From contig CALJTZ010000602.1 of the NCBI GenBank assembly GCA_937975655.1, positions 1 through 16,817 on the forward strand: 16,817 nt of DNA. The letters are read 5' to 3'. The position numbers were made by a program, and so were the translations under genes. Shown here in pieces: positions 7,901 through 14,915 of this stretch (the first letter of the stretch is position 1; each line of letters begins with the position of its first letter). The DNA comes from an uncultured Synechococcus sp. Its GTDB lineage: Bacteria > Cyanobacteriota > Cyanobacteriia > PCC-6307 > Cyanobiaceae. The notes under the pieces are model-generated. The model worked only from the letters and a program-made list of their open reading frames with translations, ran no database searches and was not told where the DNA came from.

Positions 7901-7973
7901 CCGGCGCTGGGGCAGTCGGGTTGAGTGTAGGCAGAGCCCAACGGGGCTCCAACGGTGTGTGATCAGCTGTGGA

Positions 7974-8711
7974 TCAGCCCAGCCAGTGGGCCAGGCCCGT
8001 GCGGGCAAAGGCGGTGGCCCCGGCGCCGATGAAGCGGTGGGCCCACCAGAACACCCCCACGGCAATGGCAATGCCCAGTTGTGCCGGCCGCAGGAATTCG
8101 CTCAACACCAGGGTCTGGCGTCCATCCAGCACGGCTTGGAAAGGCAGTACTGAGGTGCTCGCCCGCAGCTCCTCAAAGGCGGCTCCGAAGCGATGGGCGA
8201 GGCGCCGGTCGCCGTTCCACACCGCAAACAGGTGGTGGGCAACGAGGCCGATGCAGGTGGCCACCATGAAGCTGCTGCCGATCCAGAGCAGGTGGGTGGC
8301 GCACCAGAGGATCTGGCCCACGGCCTGGGGGTGGCGGCTGATGCGGATGATCCCCGTGGCGTAAAGCCGCACCTGGGGTTTCAGCACCGCCGGGATCTCC
8401 AGCAGGTTGTAGGTGGCTGGATAGAGAAACAGGAAGCTGATGGCCGTGCCGGTCCACACCACCGGCACGATCCAAGGCTGGTCCTGCAGGTTCCAGAGCC
8501 GGATGCCGTCGTAGCGATGGGCCAGGAAGTAGCCGATCACAACCACGGCCGAGGGGATGCTCACGGCGGCGAATAGCAGCCGCCAGGCCCGTTCGCCGAT
8601 GCGCTCCGCCCCCCAGGCGCGCAGGGAGGCGCCACCGCTGTGGATCACGGCGAAGGCCAGCAGCAGGCTGAGCATCACCCAGCTGCTGTGGTGAGGGTCT
8701 GGAACGGGCAT
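7974..8711 (-). CDS. Z-ISO: Z-ISO-like 15-cis-zeta-carotene isomerase (NnrU family membrane protein)
   Basis: Integral membrane protein of the NnrU family, 245 residues, with about six or seven hydrophobic helices. In plants the NnrU-related Z-ISO is a heme b enzyme that isomerises the central double bond of tri-cis-zeta-carotene between the Pds and Zds steps. The sequence resembles the plant enzyme as I recall it: HSGGASLR (24-31), HRYDGIRLWNL (65-75), FLFLYPATYNLLEIPAV, RISRHPQAVGQILWC, HHLFAVWNGDRRLA. His24, His65, Cys137 and His140 have exactly the spacing of maize Z-ISO His150, His191, Cys263 and His266 (recalled heme-site residues). The neighbourhood (pds, crtB) fits. It is usually annotated only as NnrU. 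It is divergent from rbcR (112-base gap) and upstream of ndhF. Confidence 0.8.
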   Translation of the reverse strand: MPVPDPHHSSWVMLSLLLAFAVIHSGGASLRAWGAERIGERAWRLLFAAVSIPSAVVVIGYFLAHRYDGIRLWNLQDQPWIVPVVWTGTAISFLFLYPATYNLLEIPAVLKPQVRLYATGIIRISRHPQAVGQILWCATHLLWIGSSFMVATCIGLVAHHLFAVWNGDRRLAHRFGAAFEELRASTSVLPFQAVLDGRQTLVLSEFLRPAQLGIAIAVGVFWWAHRFIGAGATAFARTGLAHWLG

Positions 8712-8736
8712 GCCAGGGCGCGGGGAGCTCGATTGT

Positions 8737-8767
8737 GGCGAAACGGCCTCCGCCCCGAGGTTTCGCC
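8737..8767. promoter_or_regulatory. Inverted repeat in the divergent Z-ISO/rbcR gap, candidate operator
   Basis: GGCGAAAC (8737-8744) and GTTTCGCC (8760-8767) are perfect 8-bp inverted arms separated by 15 bases. They lie in the 112-base gap between two divergent starts, one of them a LysR regulator, where autoregulatory sites are usual. The arms do not match the reported RbcR consensus (ATTA-N5-TAAT type, recalled), so the assignment is open. Confidence 0.45.
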
Positions 8768-8823
8768 TGCGGGTTCCCCCTACAGTTCAGGGCCCCAGCC
8801 GGCGAGCGCCCTCGGGAATCCCC

Positions 8824-9816
8824 ATGGCCGATCTGCCGTTCACCCTCGACCAGCTGCGCATCCTGCGGGCCATCGCCAGTGAAGGCAGCTTCAAGAAAGC
8901 TGCCGACAGCCTGTATGTGACGCAGCCGGCGGTGAGCCTGCAGATCCAGAACCTGGAGAAGCAGCTGGATGTGTCCCTGTTCGACCGTGGCGGGCGCAAG
9001 GCCCAGCTCACGGAGGCCGGACACCTGCTGCTCAGCTACTGCGATCGGATCCTGAGCCAGTGCCAGGAGGCTTGCCGCGCCCTCGACGATCTGCACAACC
9101 TCCGGGGCGGCTCCCTGATCGTGGGTGCCAGCCAGACCACCGGCACCTACCTGATGCCGCGCATGATCGGCCTGTTCCGGCAGAAGTATCCGGATGTGGC
9201 CGTGCAGCTGCAGGTGCATAGCACCCGCCGCACGGGCTGGAGCGTGGCCAATGGCCAGATCGATCTGGCGATCATCGGTGGCGAGCTGCCCGGCGAGCTC
9301 AATGAGCTACTCCAGGTAGTGCCCTACGCCAGTGATGAACTGGCCCTGGTGTTGCCCACCAAGCACCCGCTCGCCCGCTTGCCTGAACTCAGCAAGGACG
9401 ACCTCTACCGCCTGGGCTTCGTGTGCCTGGATGCCCAGTCCACCACCCGCAAGATGGTGGACCAACTGCTGGCCCGCTCCGGCCTGGATGTGGCCCGGCT
9501 CAAGATTGAGATGGAGCTCAACTCCTTCGAGGCGATCAAAAACGCCGTGCAGAGCGGCCTGGGGGCGGCGTTCCTGCCGGTGGTGTCGATCGAGCGGGAG
9601 CTCGCGGCCGGCAGCTTGCATCGCCCCGCCCTCGCCGATCTCTCGGTGCGGCGGCAGCTCAAGTTGATCACCCATCCGGCGCGCTACTGCTCCCGGGCGG
9701 CCGATGCCTTCCGGCGGGAGGTGCTGCCGGTGTTTGCCAGTCCGGACAGCCCCCTGCGCCGGCCCCTGCAGCAGGCCGCGGCGGCCAGCGCGGATGAGCC
9801 AGCGGCCACGGCCTGA
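8824..9816 (+). CDS. rbcR: LysR-type transcriptional regulator, RbcR-like
   Basis: LysR-family regulator. The RbcR/CmpR/NdhR group controls Rubisco, carbon uptake and NDH-1 genes in response to carbon metabolites. The ATG at 8824-8826 gives MADLPFTLDQLRILRAIASE and 330 residues; the open frame extends 38 codons upstream, but that stretch is non-family sequence in the promoter gap. The N-terminal winged helix-turn-helix is at about 8-66 (GSFKKAADSLYVTQPAVSLQ). The effector domain is at about 92-300, starting GGSLIVGASQTTGTYLMPRM. There is a C-terminal Ala-rich tail. It is divergent from Z-ISO and convergent with the DUF3172 gene (11-base gap). The name rests on family resemblance and on this locus being annotated as the Rubisco regulator in picocyanobacteria (memory); the targets are not shown by the sequence. 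Confidence 0.88.
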   Translation: MADLPFTLDQLRILRAIASEGSFKKAADSLYVTQPAVSLQIQNLEKQLDVSLFDRGGRKAQLTEAGHLLLSYCDRILSQCQEACRALDDLHNLRGGSLIVGASQTTGTYLMPRMIGLFRQKYPDVAVQLQVHSTRRTGWSVANGQIDLAIIGGELPGELNELLQVVPYASDELALVLPTKHPLARLPELSKDDLYRLGFVCLDAQSTTRKMVDQLLARSGLDVARLKIEMELNSFEAIKNAVQSGLGAAFLPVVSIERELAAGSLHRPALADLSVRRQLKLITHPARYCSRAADAFRREVLPVFASPDSPLRRPLQQAAAASADEPAATA

Positions 9817-9827
9817 ACGGGCTGGGC

Positions 9828-10484
9828 TCAGAAGGTGTCCGCTTCTGGCGTGATGCCCACCGTGTCGTCCGCAACCCCCTTGGTGACGAACTTGTTCTCG
9901 GTGATGTCGGTCTGGTAGACGCAGCGCACGATCGGTTTGTCCTTCACCGAGCCGATGTAGGCGAAGGTGTTCATGCGCTGCTTGCACTGGCGCATCTGCT
10001 CCGCCGTCACGGCCCCCTCTTTCTGCAGCACGCTCCAGTTTTCCCGGCGGATCACACAGCCGGGCTTGAGGGAGGGCTGGGTCACGAAGCTGGAGCTGGG
10101 GTTCATCGTGGTGTACAGCTCGATGTCCATCACGAAGGCGCTGGCCCCCCACTGGCGGCAGAACTCCGGATCAGGCACAGCCATGTCCAGCTGCTGAGAA
10201 CTGGCGATGTTGCCCTGGTTGCCCTGGGTGGTGCTGGAGATGCCGGTCCCGATGCCGATGCCCACCACCATCACGCCCGCCAACACGGCGATCGTGGCCA
10301 CATTGAACTGAAAGCTGCCACCACCCGGACCGCCACCCTGGTTTCCGCCCGGGCCACCCCCCTGCCCGCCATTGCGGGATGGCGGGCGCCGGGCGCCTCG
10401 CTCCTCCCGGTAGCCATAGGCCTCATCGGCGTAGCTGCGGTAGTCGTCGGGTGGGTTGCTGCGGCCGTAGCGGGAGCGGGTCAT
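9828..10484 (-). CDS. DUF3172 family single-pass membrane protein, unknown function
   Basis: Cyanobacterial protein of unknown function, 218 residues. Residues 1-37 are basic and Tyr/Arg-rich. Residues 38-56 are a Gly-rich repeat (GGGPGG NQ GGGPGGG). A single hydrophobic helix (about 61-84) follows, then a soluble domain with four cysteines (109, 143, 167, 188). The positive N-terminus argues for an N-in orientation, placing the Cys-containing domain in the lumen or periplasm, where two disulfides are possible (inference). Its ATG overlaps the ndhM stop by four bases (ATGA, 10481-10484), so translation is coupled to ndhM. That suggests, without proving, a link to NDH-1. I recognise the family from the C-terminal domain (DPEFCRQWGASAFVMD, RCVYQTDITENKFVTKG). 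Confidence 0.88.
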   Translation of the reverse strand: MTRSRYGRSNPPDDYRSYADEAYGYREERGARRPPSRNGGQGGGPGGNQGGGPGGGSFQFNVATIAVLAGVMVVGIGIGTGISSTTQGNQGNIASSQQLDMAVPDPEFCRQWGASAFVMDIELYTTMNPSSSFVTQPSLKPGCVIRRENWSVLQKEGAVTAEQMRQCKQRMNTFAYIGSVKDKPIVRCVYQTDITENKFVTKGVADDTVGITPEADTF

Positions 10485-10828
10485 GCAGCCTCTGGACTCT
10501 GGGGTAGGCCCATCGAGTAGTTGAGCACCCGCGCGTCTGGGTTGTAGCGCAGCTCGCCGGCCTGGAGCAGCTGGCGGATGGTGCCCTCAAGCTCAGAGCC
10601 GATGCGGCGCAGGTTGTAGTCGCTGAGGTCGGCGCCGGCGTGGGCTGCCACCAGGTCGCGGAACTGCTGTTGCACCTTCTCGAGGGCGGCCTGATCCCAG
10701 AGGAATTCGTTGTCGGGGTCGATGTCCAGGGTGAGCTGGCTGGGATCGGCCAGCAGCTGCCCGTTCTCCACCCGCGCCGTGAATAGGCGGATGTGGCGAG
10801 TGGTGGCTTTGATCAGGGTGTCGGCCAT
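10481..10828 (-). CDS. ndhM: NAD(P)H-quinone oxidoreductase subunit M
   Basis: Oxygenic-photosynthesis-specific stromal/cytoplasmic subunit of the NDH-1 peripheral arm. From the ATG at 10826-10828 the product is 115 residues (MADTLIKATTRHIRLFTARV), the usual picocyanobacterial length. A start at 10864 would add 12 poorly conserved residues and run further into the divergent promoter gap, so it is rejected. Conserved blocks are LTLDIDPDNEFLWDQAALEK, DYNLRRIGSELEGTIRQLL and the C-terminal YNPDARVLNYSMGLP. It is first of the pair with DUF3172 (ATGA overlap) and divergent from pds. Confidence 0.95.
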   Translation of the reverse strand: MADTLIKATTRHIRLFTARVENGQLLADPSQLTLDIDPDNEFLWDQAALEKVQQQFRDLVAAHAGADLSDYNLRRIGSELEGTIRQLLQAGELRYNPDARVLNYSMGLPQSPEAA

Positions 10829-10878
10829 GGAGGGAGCGCCCGGGGACTGCGGCGGCGATCCCATCGGCCGGCGCTCGC

Positions 10879-10921
10879 CAACTTTAAGAAGGCGGTGGCG
10901 GGAGCGGGCCTCTTAAGGTTG
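10879..10921. promoter_or_regulatory. Inverted repeat in the ndhM/pds divergent gap, candidate operator
   Basis: CAACTTTAAGA (10879-10889) and TCTTAAGGTTG (10911-10921) are 11-bp inverted arms with one mismatch. Their centres are 32 bases apart, about three helical turns. They are the only AT-rich words in a GC-rich 114-base gap. The right arm is 21 bases before the pds ATG; the left arm is 50 bases before the ndhM ATG. The arms could be a shared regulator site or parts of two back-to-back promoters. Confidence 0.5.
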
Positions 10922-10942
10922 CATCCTGATTCGGGGTTGTTC

Positions 10943-12346
10943 ATGCGCGTCGCCATCGCCGGTGCTGGCCTGGCCGGTCTTGCCTGTGCCAAGTACCTCT
11001 GCGACGCCGGCCACACCCCGGTGGTGGTGGAGGCCCGCGACGTGCTCGGCGGCAAGGTGGCCGCCTGGCAGGACGAGGACGGGGACTGGTACGAAACCGG
11101 CCTCCATATCTTTTTCGGCGCCTACCGCAACATGCGCCAGCTCTTCAAGGAGCTGGATATCGAAGATCGTCTGCAGTGGAAATCCCACTCGATGATCTTC
11201 AACCAGAAGGAAACCCCCGGCACCTACAGCCGTTTCGAGTTCCCGGATATCCCCGCTCCGTTCAATGGCGTTGCTGCCATTCTCGGCAACAACGACATGC
11301 TCACCTGGCCGGAGAAGATCTCCTTTGGGCTGGGGCTGGTGCCGGCCATGCTTCGCGGTCAGCAGTATGTGGAGGAGTGCGATCAATATTCCTGGACGGA
11401 GTGGCTGCGCATCCACAACATCCCGGAACGGGTGAATGATGAAGTGTTCATCGCCATGGCCAAGGCGCTGAACTTCATTGACCCGGAGGAAATCTCCAGT
11501 ACGGTGGTGCTCACGGCCTTGAATCGCTTCCTGCAGGAGAGCGATGGCTCCAAGATGGCCTTCCTCGATGGCAACCCCCCCGAGCGCCTGTGCCAGCCGA
11601 TCGTGGATTACGTCACCGCCCGGGGTGGGGAAGTGCATCTCGATTCCCCGCTGCGGGAGATTGAACTGGATGCCGATGGCAGGGTGAGCGGATTTCGCAT
11701 CGGTGGCATCAAGGGCAAGGAGGGCTACACCCTCAAGGCCGATGCCTACGTGAGCGCCATGCCCGTGGATCCCTTCAAGCTGCTGATCCCCGAGCCCTGG
11801 AAGGGCATGCCTTACTTCCAAAAGCTGGACGGCCTCAACGGTGTGCCCGTGATCAACATCCACCTGTGGTTCGATCGCAAGCTCACCGAGATCGATCACC
11901 TGCTGTTCAGTCGTAGTCCCCTGCTCAGCGTGTACGCCGACATGAGCAACACCTGCCGTGAATATGAGGATCCTGAGCGCTCCATGCTGGAGTTGGTGTT
12001 TGCCCCCGCCAAGGATTGGATTGGCCGCAGCGATGAGGACATCGTGGCCGCCACTATGGAGGAGCTCAAGCGTCTGTTCCCGATGCATTTCACCGGCGAC
12101 AACCAGGCGAAGCTGCGCAAATCGATCGTGGTGAAGACGCCGCTCTCGGTGTATAAAACGGTGCCTGGCTGTCAGCAGCTCCGTCCCGACCAGAACAGTC
12201 CGATTCCTAACTTTTTCCTCGCCGGTTGCTACACCATGCAGCGGTATCTCGCCTCCATGGAGGGTGCTGTGTTGAGCGGGAAGCTGTGTGCGGAGGCTGT
12301 GGCTTCCTCGCCTGTGGCGACCACCCCGACTCCTGTGGCGGCCTGA
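10943..12346 (+). CDS. pds: 15-cis-phytoene desaturase, plant type
   Basis: CrtP/Pds introduces two double bonds into 15-cis-phytoene to give zeta-carotene, with FAD as cofactor and plastoquinone as acceptor, at the membrane. The 467-residue product has the family length. The FAD-binding Rossmann start is MRVAIAGAGLAGLACAKYL, with GAGLAG at 7-12 and acidic Glu30 closing the motif (VVVEARDVLGGK). Conserved blocks include ETGLHIFFGAYRNM, FNGVAAILGNNDMLTWPEK and the C-terminal FAD contact FLAGCYTMQRYLASMEGAVLSG. The ATG at 10943 is chosen because upstream in-frame sequence (from 10793) is antisense to ndhM and lacks family similarity. It is five bases upstream of crtB, so the two form an operon. 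It is divergent from ndhM. Confidence 0.97.
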   Translation: MRVAIAGAGLAGLACAKYLCDAGHTPVVVEARDVLGGKVAAWQDEDGDWYETGLHIFFGAYRNMRQLFKELDIEDRLQWKSHSMIFNQKETPGTYSRFEFPDIPAPFNGVAAILGNNDMLTWPEKISFGLGLVPAMLRGQQYVEECDQYSWTEWLRIHNIPERVNDEVFIAMAKALNFIDPEEISSTVVLTALNRFLQESDGSKMAFLDGNPPERLCQPIVDYVTARGGEVHLDSPLREIELDADGRVSGFRIGGIKGKEGYTLKADAYVSAMPVDPFKLLIPEPWKGMPYFQKLDGLNGVPVINIHLWFDRKLTEIDHLLFSRSPLLSVYADMSNTCREYEDPERSMLELVFAPAKDWIGRSDEDIVAATMEELKRLFPMHFTGDNQAKLRKSIVVKTPLSVYKTVPGCQQLRPDQNSPIPNFFLAGCYTMQRYLASMEGAVLSGKLCAEAVASSPVATTPTPVAA

Positions 12347-12351
12347 GGCCT

Positions 12352-13278
12352 GTGATTGCCACTGCCCCTGCCAGTTCCGTGATCCCCAGCCTGGAGGCGG
12401 CCTATGAGGCCTGCCGTCAGGAGACGGCGGAGTGGGCGAAGACGTTCTATCTCGGAACCTTGTTGATGCCCCCGGCCAAGCGCCGGGCCGTGTGGGCCAT
12501 CTACGTGTGGTGCCGCCGCACCGACGAGCTGATGGATAGCCCTGAAGCCCTGACGCGTCCAGTGGAGGAGCTGGCGGACCGCTTGGATCGGTGGGAGCAG
12601 CGCACCCGCGAGCTGTTCAGGGGCGAGGTGCGAGACGGCCTTGATCGCGTGATGGTGGACACGTTGCAGCGTTACCCCCAGCCGATGCAGCCCTATCTGG
12701 ACATGATTGAGGGCATGCGCATGGACCTCACCCAGACCCGATACGCCAACTTCGAGGATCTCAAGCTCTATTGCTACCGGGTGGCTGGCACCGTTGGGCT
12801 GATGACCCAGGAGGTGATGGGGCTCGATCCTGCCTACACCTCAGCTCCTTGGAGCGATCGGCCTGATACCTCCGAGGCGGCGGTGGCCCTAGGCATTGCC
12901 AACCAGCTCACCAATATCCTGCGGGATGTGGGCGAAGATCGAGGTCGTGGTCGGATCTACCTTCCCCAGGACGATCTTGCCCGGTTTGGCTATTCCGAGG
13001 CTGATCTGATGGCGGGCACCTTGAACGACAGTTGGCGTGAATTGATGCGCTTTCAGGTGGAACGCGCCCGGGACTGGTTCGCCCGTTCAGAGGCAGGCGT
13101 TCGTTGGCTTGCCTCCGATGCCCGGTGGCCTGTGTGGGCATCGCTGCGCCTCTATCGCGGAATCCTGGATGTGATTGAGGAACTCGATTACGACGTGTTC
13201 AATCACCGTGCCTATGTGCCCAAGTCGGGGAAGTTGCTCGATCTGCCCTTGTCGTTTGTGATCGCTCAGGCCCGTTAG
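12352..13278 (+). CDS. crtB: 15-cis-phytoene synthase
   Basis: Condenses two geranylgeranyl diphosphates head-to-head into 15-cis-phytoene, the first committed carotenoid step. The GTG at 12352-12354, five bases after the pds stop and just after a GAGG, gives 308 residues, the usual length. The frame is open further upstream inside pds, but that part is non-family. Both Asp-rich Mg-diphosphate motifs are present: DELMD (58-62) in YVWCRRTDELMD, and DVGED (192-196) in LTNILRDVGEDRGRGRIYLP. Also seen are KTFYLGTLLMPPAKRRAVWA, and QTRYANFEDLKLYCYRVAGT. Its TAG stop overlaps the TAA of the convergent hydrolase by four bases (13275-13278). GTG and near-zero spacing suggest translation coupled to pds. 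Confidence 0.96.
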   Translation: MIATAPASSVIPSLEAAYEACRQETAEWAKTFYLGTLLMPPAKRRAVWAIYVWCRRTDELMDSPEALTRPVEELADRLDRWEQRTRELFRGEVRDGLDRVMVDTLQRYPQPMQPYLDMIEGMRMDLTQTRYANFEDLKLYCYRVAGTVGLMTQEVMGLDPAYTSAPWSDRPDTSEAAVALGIANQLTNILRDVGEDRGRGRIYLPQDDLARFGYSEADLMAGTLNDSWRELMRFQVERARDWFARSEAGVRWLASDARWPVWASLRLYRGILDVIEELDYDVFNHRAYVPKSGKLLDLPLSFVIAQAR

Positions 13279-14243
13279 GGGTTCGGCCCCGGACCCGCAT
13301 CCCAACCCAGTTCCAGCCAGCGCAGCAGGATGGGATTGACGCGGGCGGGATCTTCGTCGTGGGGGCAGTGGCCCACCCCGCTGAGGACCTGCAGGTCCTG
13401 AATGCACTCGAAGCTTCGCTGCCAGCGCTGGGCTTCCTGGAGTGGTTCCCAGGGGTCGGCCTCGCCCCAGATCATCCGTACGGGAATGGTCATCGCCGCC
13501 AGGAGCTGGGGGGCGAGCCAATCATCGAAGAGATTCACGAAGCCGCGGAAGCTCTCCGCCGCCCCGGGATCGCGGCTCGGTCGTAGCAGCAGTTCCACCA
13601 GATCGTCGTCGACGTTCTGTCCACTGGGATAGGCACGGAGCAGCACGCGGCGCACCACAGCGGGTCGTGCCAGCAACCGGAACAGGCTGCCCACCAGCCA
13701 GCGTTGCCGCACCAGCGTCATCAAGGCTGGTCGTCCAGCCCGCGCCAGGGGTGGTTGCTCAGCCAGGCGCTTGAGGTCGAGCTCCCGCTGGGCGCAGTCG
13801 AGCAGGATCACCTGCTTGGGCGGCTGCCCCTGTTGCGTCAGCAGGCGTGCGGCATTGAGGGCCACAACACCGCCGATGGAGTTGCCAATCAATTGAAGGT
13901 CGCAACCGCCGAGCACCTCCCGGCAGAAATCCACGACCAGCTGGGCCCAGAGATCAAAGCAGTAGCGCACTCCCCCTGGCACGAGCGGTTCACCGGCCAG
14001 GCAGGAGCGGGGCTTGCTGCTGGCACCAAAGCCCAGCAGGTCGATGGCATAGGTGGGGATGGAGCGTCCCAGGGCCGGCAGGGTATGGCGCCAATGGCCC
14101 TTGGACGCCCCAAATCCATGGATACAAAGAACGGCCCTCCTGGGGAGAGGGCCGTTGGGGTGATCAGGGTTGAAGACGCTGTAACGGATGGTGTGGCCCT
14201 GCCAGCACCAGCTCAGCTCTTGCAAGCCTGCAGAAGAGTCCAT
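13275..14243 (-). CDS. Alpha/beta fold hydrolase
   Basis: Serine hydrolase of the alpha/beta fold, 322 residues from the ATG at 14241-14243 (a GTG just before it would add one residue). The oxyanion-region HGFGASKGHWR is near 42-52. The nucleophile elbow is GNSIGG, with Ser122. The acid is Asp263 in WGEADPWEP and the catalytic His292 is in GVGHCPHDEDP. The strand/turn IDLLGFGASSKP is typical of a cyanobacterial and plastid subgroup that includes chlorophyll or pheophytin dephytylase-like proteins. I cannot assign a substrate, and other esters are equally possible. It starts 14 bases after the stop of the RNA-binding protein gene on the same strand, so they are probably cotranscribed. It converges on crtB with overlapping stops. 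Confidence 0.9.
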   Translation of the reverse strand: MDSSAGLQELSWCWQGHTIRYSVFNPDHPNGPLPRRAVLCIHGFGASKGHWRHTLPALGRSIPTYAIDLLGFGASSKPRSCLAGEPLVPGGVRYCFDLWAQLVVDFCREVLGGCDLQLIGNSIGGVVALNAARLLTQQGQPPKQVILLDCAQRELDLKRLAEQPPLARAGRPALMTLVRQRWLVGSLFRLLARPAVVRRVLLRAYPSGQNVDDDLVELLLRPSRDPGAAESFRGFVNLFDDWLAPQLLAAMTIPVRMIWGEADPWEPLQEAQRWQRSFECIQDLQVLSGVGHCPHDEDPARVNPILLRWLELGWDAGPGPNP

Positions 14244-14257
14244 CACTTGGACATGGT

Positions 14258-14686
14258 TCAGACCGCAGCCTTCTGGTTGTCGAGCAGGCCCTTGAGCTTG
14301 GCCAGTTCACCGGCCCAGCGGGGATCGGGAGCGCCTTCTTCCACGCTGTCGCTGTGCACCACCTTGTTCACGGCCTTGCGGGCCACGGGCACGCTGCCGG
14401 GAGCTCCACCGGGGCGGCGATCATTGCCGCGGCGCTCATCACGGCGCTCGGAGCGCTCGATGCGCAGGTTGTTGCCGCCGAAGTCGCGGCCATTCAGCTG
14501 CTCGATCACGGCATCGGCAACCTTCTCGTCGTCCACGTTGGCGAAGCCGAAACCACGGCCCGCACCGGTGTCACGGTCTTGGACGGCCTTGAAGCGGATG
14601 CCTTCACCCACGGAGGCGAACAGCGCATCGAGTTCCTTGGCATCGAAGCTCTGCGGCAGGTTGCCGACGTACAGACGAACGCTCAT
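14258..14686 (-). CDS. RRM RNA-binding protein (cyanobacterial Rbp type)
   Basis: Single RNA recognition motif followed by a charged tail, 142 residues, like the glycine-rich/cold-induced Rbp proteins of cyanobacteria that bind transcripts in the cytoplasm. RNP2 is RLYVGNLPQSFD (4-15) and RNP1 is GRGFGFANVDDE (about 43-54). The RRM ends near residue 78 (NLRIERSERRDERRGNDRR). The tail has an Arg/Asp-rich stretch, a Gly/Pro linker and a short predicted helix (WAGELAKLKGLLDNQ) rather than a long Gly-rich domain. The ATG at 14684-14686 is preceded in the transcript by a polypyrimidine run rather than a Shine-Dalgarno sequence. The start lies about 230 bases after the cca stop, enough for its own promoter and leader. 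Confidence 0.94.
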   Translation of the reverse strand: MSVRLYVGNLPQSFDAKELDALFASVGEGIRFKAVQDRDTGAGRGFGFANVDDEKVADAVIEQLNGRDFGGNNLRIERSERRDERRGNDRRPGGAPGSVPVARKAVNKVVHSDSVEEGAPDPRWAGELAKLKGLLDNQKAAV

Positions 14687-14915
14687 GGGATCAGGGGAGA
14701 GGGAAGGGGGAAGAGTTCTGGCTGGTCGGGGTCACTGACTGACGCGGCGTGCCGAAATCCCGACTTCCGTGTTCGACGTGTTGTGTGGACGCGGACGCCT
14801 TGAGATTGGGAGGCGATCCCGTCGATTCAGTGCTGCAGATGAATCCGGTGTGGAGAATGCAGCGGTGCCCTAACTGGCGCGAATCAGGTCGTTGGTAACG
14901 CCTTTGCTGGTGAAG
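14687..14915 (-). other. Longest intergenic gap: rbp leader/promoter region
   Basis: 229 bases between the cca stop and the rbp start, both minus strand. I see no family-like reading frame, tRNA or strong terminator. A weak inverted pair GCTGCA/TGCAGC (14832-14837, 14858-14863) and a C/T-rich stretch next to the rbp start are the only notable features. A promoter and a 5' leader for the RNA-binding protein are expected here, but no convincing -10 box is visible. Confidence 0.4.

Noticed and set aside
7901..8071. 57-residue N-terminal extension of NdhF
   Set aside because: Pro/Arg/Gly-rich, overlaps the 3' end of the Z-ISO gene, and NdhF homologues start at the MPSPAELAWLIPVLPL-like position.
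10913..12088. 391-codon open frame opposite pds
   Set aside because: Antisense shadow of a well-conserved gene, with no motifs and no start context.
14832..14863. Hairpin or small RNA in the rbp leader
   Set aside because: GCTGCA/TGCAGC arms are six bases with a 20-base loop. The word is nearly self-palindromic, so chance is likely.
14839..14898. 19-codon small open frame on the plus strand in the longest gap
   Set aside because: Too short, no ribosome binding site, and no sign of conservation that can be judged here.
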